From NCBI GenBank assembly GCA_031280075.1, contig JAITHG010000008.1:1-10229 (forward strand): DNA of 10,229 nucleotides, in the 5' to 3' direction. Position 1 is the stretch's first letter. The number at the start of each line of letters is the position of its first letter. Of this stretch, positions 1 to 6,400 are shown one piece after another. The DNA comes from Eubacteriales Family XIII. Incertae Sedis bacterium (GTDB lineage Bacteria; Bacillota_A; Clostridia; Peptostreptococcales; Anaerovoracaceae). Position numbers and translations under genes: made by a program. Under the pieces are notes generated by a model. That model ran no database searches and was not told the origin of the DNA. It saw only the letters and a list, made by a program, of their open reading frames with translations.

Positions 1-403
1 GCGTCGTCGTCGGTATTGTCAAACGGGTTGTCCGCCCAGTCCGAGCCGTCGTTGTCGTCGCCGGGGCCGCTGGTGTTTGCGCCGTCGTTCCCGTCGCCGC
101 CGAGTCCTCCGTGGCTGCCGCCTCCGTCGCCGCTGCTGCCGCCTGAGCCGCCACCGGAGCCACCGCCGCTGCCGCCACCGGGGCCACCGCCGCTGCCGCC
201 ACCGGAGCCGCCGCCAGGTCCGCCGCCCGGGTCACCGCCGCCACCCGGATTACCGCCGCCCGGATCGCCTCCGCCACCCGGACCGCCTCCCGGGTTGCCA
301 CCGCCGCCACCCGGGTCACCGCCGCCCGGACCACCGCCGCCACCCGGGTTGCCGCCCCCTCCGCCAGGGTTGCCGCCTCCGCCACCCGGGGTCGAGGCGG
401 GTG
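1..403 (-). repeat. PGGGGG-rich glycine spacer of the giant protein
   Basis: From residue ~2702 to the window edge the protein is dominated by PGGGGGN, PGGGD and GGGS units, ending in the acidic NTSGPGDDNDGSDW segment and a DD run. The DNA is a run of GGTGGCGGC-type words. It would form a flexible, unstructured stalk between the folded ectodomain and the expected membrane anchor. The upstream gene has a related spacer with the same NTSGPG-D-DGSDW block, supporting homology up to the window edge. Confidence 0.85.
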
Positions 404-3400
404 CCCCGGACACTGCGATCGCATACATCGAGAACTTGTCCACATGCATGACGATGCTCCCCAGTTCCCTGTCAAAGGTCGCGCTCTCCCCCACCTGCGT
501 CCGGCTGGGGTGGTTGTAGTTGAAGTTCTGGGGTGTCAGCCAGTCCACCCGCTCGCCCCAAGCGGCATCGCCCCCCGGCATCCCGTAGTCATGCAGGCGG
601 ATCACACCGTACGAGCGCCCCTGTAAGATCAGATCCACCGCCTCCTGCGGGAGCGCGAACGCGATGTCCAGCACACGCCCGTGCAGATCCGTGGTCTGCG
701 TCGGGGTGGCATCGCTTATGTCATCCGATGCCGCCGCCCGGTACTTCAGGATGTCCATGTCGAAGAAGTACATCTTCCCGACGTTCACCAAGCGGGACTT
801 CGCGGATGCCCAGAGTGCGTTCGCCTCTTCCGTGTCGGCAGGGGGCACGGTGGACGGGTCGTCCGGATCCGCGCCGGGGGGATACCAAAGTTGCGGTTCC
901 TCCACGCGGGAGACATACCGCACTGTGCCGTCGGCGGCGACCAGCGCCGCGTCCGATTCGTCGAAGAAGAGCGAGTCCTCGAACAGCCCCGGCATCTTGT
1001 CGACCGACACCAAGGGCGCTATGACTGCAGATTCGGTCGGCACGGAGGAAGGGTCGTCCTCCCCGTGTGTCTCCGACTCGACCGAGACCAGATCCTGCTG
1101 CCTGTCGATGCGGATCTCAACCGAGGCATCCACATTGCCGTCCTTCACGCGCACCCCGTGCGTCACGACGTACAGGGCATCGTCCAAGGACGAAGTCGCC
1201 AAGGCGTTCGAACTGTCGAGCGTCCCCACCGGGAAGACATCCGCCACGATGTTGTAGTAACCGTCCGGCAGATCCGTGAAGCGGAAGGCGACCTGCGAGC
1301 CGTCCTGCACGTTCAGGAAGGACTGCGAATCCTCCCCCACCTCCCGGTAGATGGACGGGCGGTCATACGGATCGAGCGCGTGCAGGGGCTCGTCCCCGAG
1401 GTCTACGTGCAGGAGCAGATCTACGGGCTGCCCCGTGTTGTTCGACACGACCCCTCCAGAGTTCCCATCCGGCATCAGCTTCGCGTCAGATCCCGCGCCC
1501 ACCCGGTTGTAGGCGTGCACGCGGAACATGTAGTACTCGCTGCTCTGCGGCGCAGCCACGCGGATGCGGCGCATGGTCGGGGCGGTCGATCCCAGGCTCT
1601 GCCACGGACCGTAGGTGACGATGCCTCCCTCAGAGACCCCGTAGGAGATCGATGCCTGATAACCCAGCACCGGGGCGTTCCCGATGTCTAGGGGCACGCC
1701 CCACGTGAAGTCGAGGTAGGGCACGCCGAAGTCCGCGCCGGCTGCGGCGCGCAGTGTCCGAGGCTCGGTGGGCACGTCCACGACGGAGACGCTGCAATAT
1801 GCGTAGGCGGGATTCCCCCAGCCGTTCTCCGCGATGAGGTTGAACGCGTAGTTCCTGGCATAGATCGTCCCCTCGCGTGTGACCACGAGCCGATATCCGT
1901 TCGTGTCCGTAGGCGAGCCGCGCAGCTCAAAGCCCGGCGGCAGCGTCGTGAGCGCCGAGACCGTCGGCATCTGCATCCCTGCTGACTCAATCGGGAGCTC
2001 CCCGGATCCGAATCGACGGATCTCGATCGACCCGCCCGTTAGTTTCGGCGGCACGGGTTCCTCCTTGTAGAACACCCCGCGCGCATAGCTCGAGTCGTTG
2101 AAGATGATCGTGATGCTGTGCATCCCGTTCGCCAGGGTGCGCATGTACCGCGCCCGCATCGTCAGAAGCGTCAGCGTGTCAAATTGCCGAGCCACCCCCT
2201 GCGAGACGAAGGCGTTCGCCCCCGGCAGCTTCTCGACCACAAACTCGTAGTCCTCGTTGTCCACCAGGGTGCCGTCCATGTAGACGTTCGCTTCCACGAC
2301 CCCGTTGTCCATGGCCTTCTCCCCGGTAACGGGATCCACTTCCGGATAGCCGGTCGACGCGTTGATGTGCTGCCGCCTCTGCTCGTATTCCGGTCCGGCC
2401 TCGATCTCAGCCCGGGAAGCCGGTGCCGACACGCACTCCAGTGCCGCCAGGTGCGCGCCGATGGCGGGGAAGTCCACCGGCTTCCCCGTAACGGACGACA
2501 CGAAGATCCGGCGATCCTTCCACACGTAGAACTCCTGCCCGATCTTCACGAAGAAGACCACGTTGTCCTCCGGATCAGACCAGGCGTAGATCCGGTAGAG
2601 CCCGTCCGGCGCGTACGATGTGTACGGGATGCCAAGGGCGTTCAGTGCAGAGGGCGTCAGGTGGACCTTCCGAATATGATCCGCCAGGATCGCTGCGTCC
2701 GTCGTCCGGAAACTGTAGTCGATCTCCGCGTTCACCGGCAGGCTGTAGTGCGGTGCCTTCATCGTGTCCATGGTGTGGATGACATAGCCCGGGAGCTGCT
2801 GGTTGCCTGCCACGTCCGTGACATAATAGTCCTGGAGGTCGTTGCGCTTGAGGAAGTACCGCCGCTCTGTCGTCGCGAGTCCCCCGACCCTGCGCACGGG
2901 CGCGGGCAGCACCCGCGTCGTCGAGTCCCCGACGATGATGCCGTACTTCTGGGCAAACCCCATCTTCACATAGCCTGTGGTGCTCACGCCCCCAAAGAAC
3001 ACCCGATAATGCTTGCCGCGCTCTGAGTCCGCCACGCCCCGCACCTCCACGATGCGCTGCGCGACGGCGTGCCCCACGAGCCGGTTGCCTGAGGCATCCG
3101 GCGTGCCCTGCGTGTAATCTGTGTTTCCGCCCGGTGCAAGGTGCGCATAGTCCGCCCCCAGCACCGTGCATGCCGCCGTCACCTCCGCGTCGCTGGCGAA
3201 GACGGAGAGGATGATGTCCGAGGCGGCAAAGTGCGGCATGAGCAGTCCCCCGTCCGCCCCGTCCGTCAGGAACTCCAGCTCGACGTAGGAGGTCGTGCGC
3301 CCTGTGGGCGATGTCCCGCCCGCGCTGTCCTCATACACCCCGGACAGTTTCAGCACGCGGCGGGTGTGCACCCCGGCCGAGCCCGCGCAGTCCGGGAACA

Positions 3401-6400
3401 TCCAGTTCCCGCTTATGGGAACCGTTACAAATGCGTATACATTCTCACCTTCGAGCGTCGAGACGACCGTGTCCGAAACAGGGTCGAAGTAGTCGTTCAC
3501 CTTCACGGCGACCTCGTAAGTCCGCAGATCCGCCGAGACCCGCACGAAGCCTGTGCCCTGCTTCACCGCCGCCCCCGTCAGCTCCACGTCGTAAAAGTCC
3601 AGATCCGGCATGGGGTTGTCGAAGCGCAGCGCCACCGTCGTCGTCGTCCACGCGAACGCTGTCCCGTCGCAGACAAGGTCGAAGTGCGCGATGCGTGAGC
3701 TGTAGAGGTAGGTGATCTCGTTGCGCCCCGTCGTGACCGCGTGCTTCGCCACGCCCGGTCCTGCGCCCGCGTCCACGCTCGCCGCCGTGTAGCCCGTCTC
3801 GTCGTTCCAGCGCCAGCCCGCGTAGCGGTAGACGACACCCCGGTCGGAGAAGGACTGCGGCTGGGCAGCGCCGGACCAGTCCGCACCGGTAGTGACGCTG
3901 TCCGAGCGCGCCTTCAGGCTGTGGTTCGTGTCCTCCAGCACCCGCCACTGCTCCGTCACCGTCTTGCTGTTCGTCGGCTGCGCGCCCTTGTTGTAGAGGA
4001 AGATGAAGGCGCGGTCGAAGTGTACGTTTTGCGCGGTCAGAGAGCCCGAAGACTTCGCAATGAGGGGGTTGCTGTCCGCGTCCTCTTTGTAACCTGCAAG
4101 CGTATACTGGTAGCCCCCGTAAAATAAGGTCTGCGGCGGCGTGACCGTCTTCGAACCGCCTCCCGGCACCTGATACAGGTCGTCCGGCAGCAGTTCGATG
4201 GGTGGCGAGGCATCCCCGTCCGTCCCCGTGACGTTCACGTGGTACTTCACGCGCAGCCTGTAGTTCGCCGTGAAGAAGAGCGTCACGTTGTAGTCCGTAG
4301 CTCCGCTGTACGAAGGAGGCCTGCCGGAATGGATGTCGGCTTCCGCCACCGAGCCGGGGTCGTCTGTGGCATACCAGCCCGAGTAGTTGTAGATGCGCGT
4401 CGATGTTGGATCGTCCGGGTCGTCCTGGGTGTAGATGTCGTCGAAGAACGCGTCCTCGAAGGCGAAGCTGCTGCCGGTGACGAAGGCGGTGATGTCCGAC
4501 GCGAGCACGAGGTAGGGATTGCCCCGCTCGGCAAACTGGATGTTCACGCTCTTCACGTTCGCGAAGTACAGCGTCACCGTCTTGTCGGCGGTCAGCACCC
4601 CCAGCGAGGGCACGCCCGGCTTGCCGAAGAGGATGGTGGCACCGCCGTCGAGAGAATAGCCGTAGTAGCGCCACTTCGCCGAGCTGCTGTCCGTGAACGG
4701 CAGCGTGTCCTCATCCGGGAAGTAGGCGGGGTCGCCCGCTGCCACCTTCACGATCTTGGTTGCCTTCAGCGGCGTGCTGCCGGGACCCGTCCCGTCCCCG
4801 CCGATGCTGCGGTATTCCACGTGCAGGGACGGATCTTTCTGGTACCACAGGACGATGTGGTTCCCGTTGCCCTGAACATCGTTGATAATTGCACCACGTG
4901 TAAATTTAAAATCGTCTGCCGTGTTGTCCTCGCCCGCCAGCACGGGCGTGTCCGCGTTCACCGAGTAGCCGTAATACGTGTAGCTCTCCCCATTCGAAGC
5001 GGTGATGCCGCCGAGCTTCGACATGGGCAGGAAGTAGTCGTCGTACTCCGTCTCCATCGTGATGGCATCGCCTGTCAGTTGCGCACCCGTGCCGACGATG
5101 CGATAGCGCTCCGCCACTTGTACGCGCTGCTTGTCGAACATCAGGTAGACCGTGGTGTTGTCGTTCACCTGGGGGACGGTGGCCGCTCCCGTCCGCAGCG
5201 GAGCCGGGGCGGATGTCCCGGGCAGGATCGTGCCGTTCACGTAGCTGCTGTACTCGGCATCCCCGAGGAGAAAGCCCGCGTACACATAGGTATGTGTGTA
5301 CGGGCTGTTCGCCGGCTTGTAGGAGAGGTTGCCCATCTTCGCGGTAGCCACGGTATAGGGATTGGCAAACGCTGGCGTCACCAACGTGTCGCCTTTCAGG
5401 GTGTCGCCATCGATACTGCGGTATTTTTCAGTAAAGTTCGCGTTGCCGGTCGCGTAGGTGATGGTGTTGCTGTTTTCGGGACCCGGCTGCGAGGGGGAGT
5501 CCAGGACGAAGTAGGCGGGGTAGTTGCCGCCGTTGGTGACTGCGCATCGGAACGTGATTTCGATGGTGGTGCCGCGTGTCATCCTGTTGATTGTCCAAGT
5601 AAGCCGCTTGCGCCCGTCCGGCGCGGTCGAAGGGATGGGTTCGCCAATGCCAGGATCCGACGAACCATTTACAGTCTGTGTGTACGATCCCGACATGGTG
5701 TCCGATACGTTATAAAAATTGGATGGGAAACTCATGCCGTTGTCGCCGACTTCTGTCCCCCGGAACCTCCACTTGCTGCTGCCTGCCACATAGTCCATCC
5801 CTTTCGGCAAGTCAAAATACACAGAGGGATTATAAGCGATTTGCCATGTAGCGATCTTAACGTTCTGTATCGCTGTCCAAACCCTCATGGAATAGTCAAC
5901 GATTGCAGGCACGCTGGTTAACTGATGATCGCTGCTAGGCGTGGCGGTTGCCACTAGGCTCTTCATTAGATTCATCGTCAGCCCGAATCCCTGTCTATCT
6001 ACGACCTGCCCGTCTTGGTTGATGGTCACGTTCAGGATGGTCGCCTTGGTCGGATATCCTCCGGTCGCATAGTTGCCATTGATTGTATACGGGTGCCGCG
6101 CCGGGGCATCCGCTGCGGTCACCGCTACGGACTTGTTGTCGTACTGGCTACCGTTCTTTCGCGTCACCCCATGGTATTTTATCCCATCGTCTTGACTTGT
6201 GGCATTCGCGCTGGGCCATGAATGGACAAGCCGCACGTGGTATTTCCCGACTGGGATGTTGTCCATCCGGTAAGTCTTGCTACTCATCGGAGCGAAGTAG
6301 ACAACGTTGCTGTTTCCGCCGAACAATGCGCCCATGGTAAGCGGGTACGCAAAATTGAAGTCCTCGGGTCTATACAGAATGACACTCAAGCCATTGTCGT

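Noticed and set aside
16..519. Plus-strand open frame rich in Pro (PPPG/PPPE repeats)
   Set aside because: It is the antisense of the Gly-rich spacer of the minus-strand gene; GGC/GGT codons read as GCC/ACC/CCG on the other strand, giving artificial poly-proline.
3445..4674. 409-codon minus-strand open frame in another phase
   Set aside because: Arg/Gly-rich frame-shifted shadow of the MucBP-like repeat array, with no ribosome binding site and no family pattern.
5282..5297. Inverted repeat ACACATA-GG-TATGTGT
   Set aside because: Lies inside the coding frame (Tyr/Thr/Val codons) with no promoter or terminator nearby; most likely a codon-driven coincidence.
4239..5921. 560-codon plus-strand open frame
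   Set aside because: Antisense shadow of the giant gene, rich in Val/Arg/His with no domain or export signal; the minus strand carries clear repeat motifs over the same bases.
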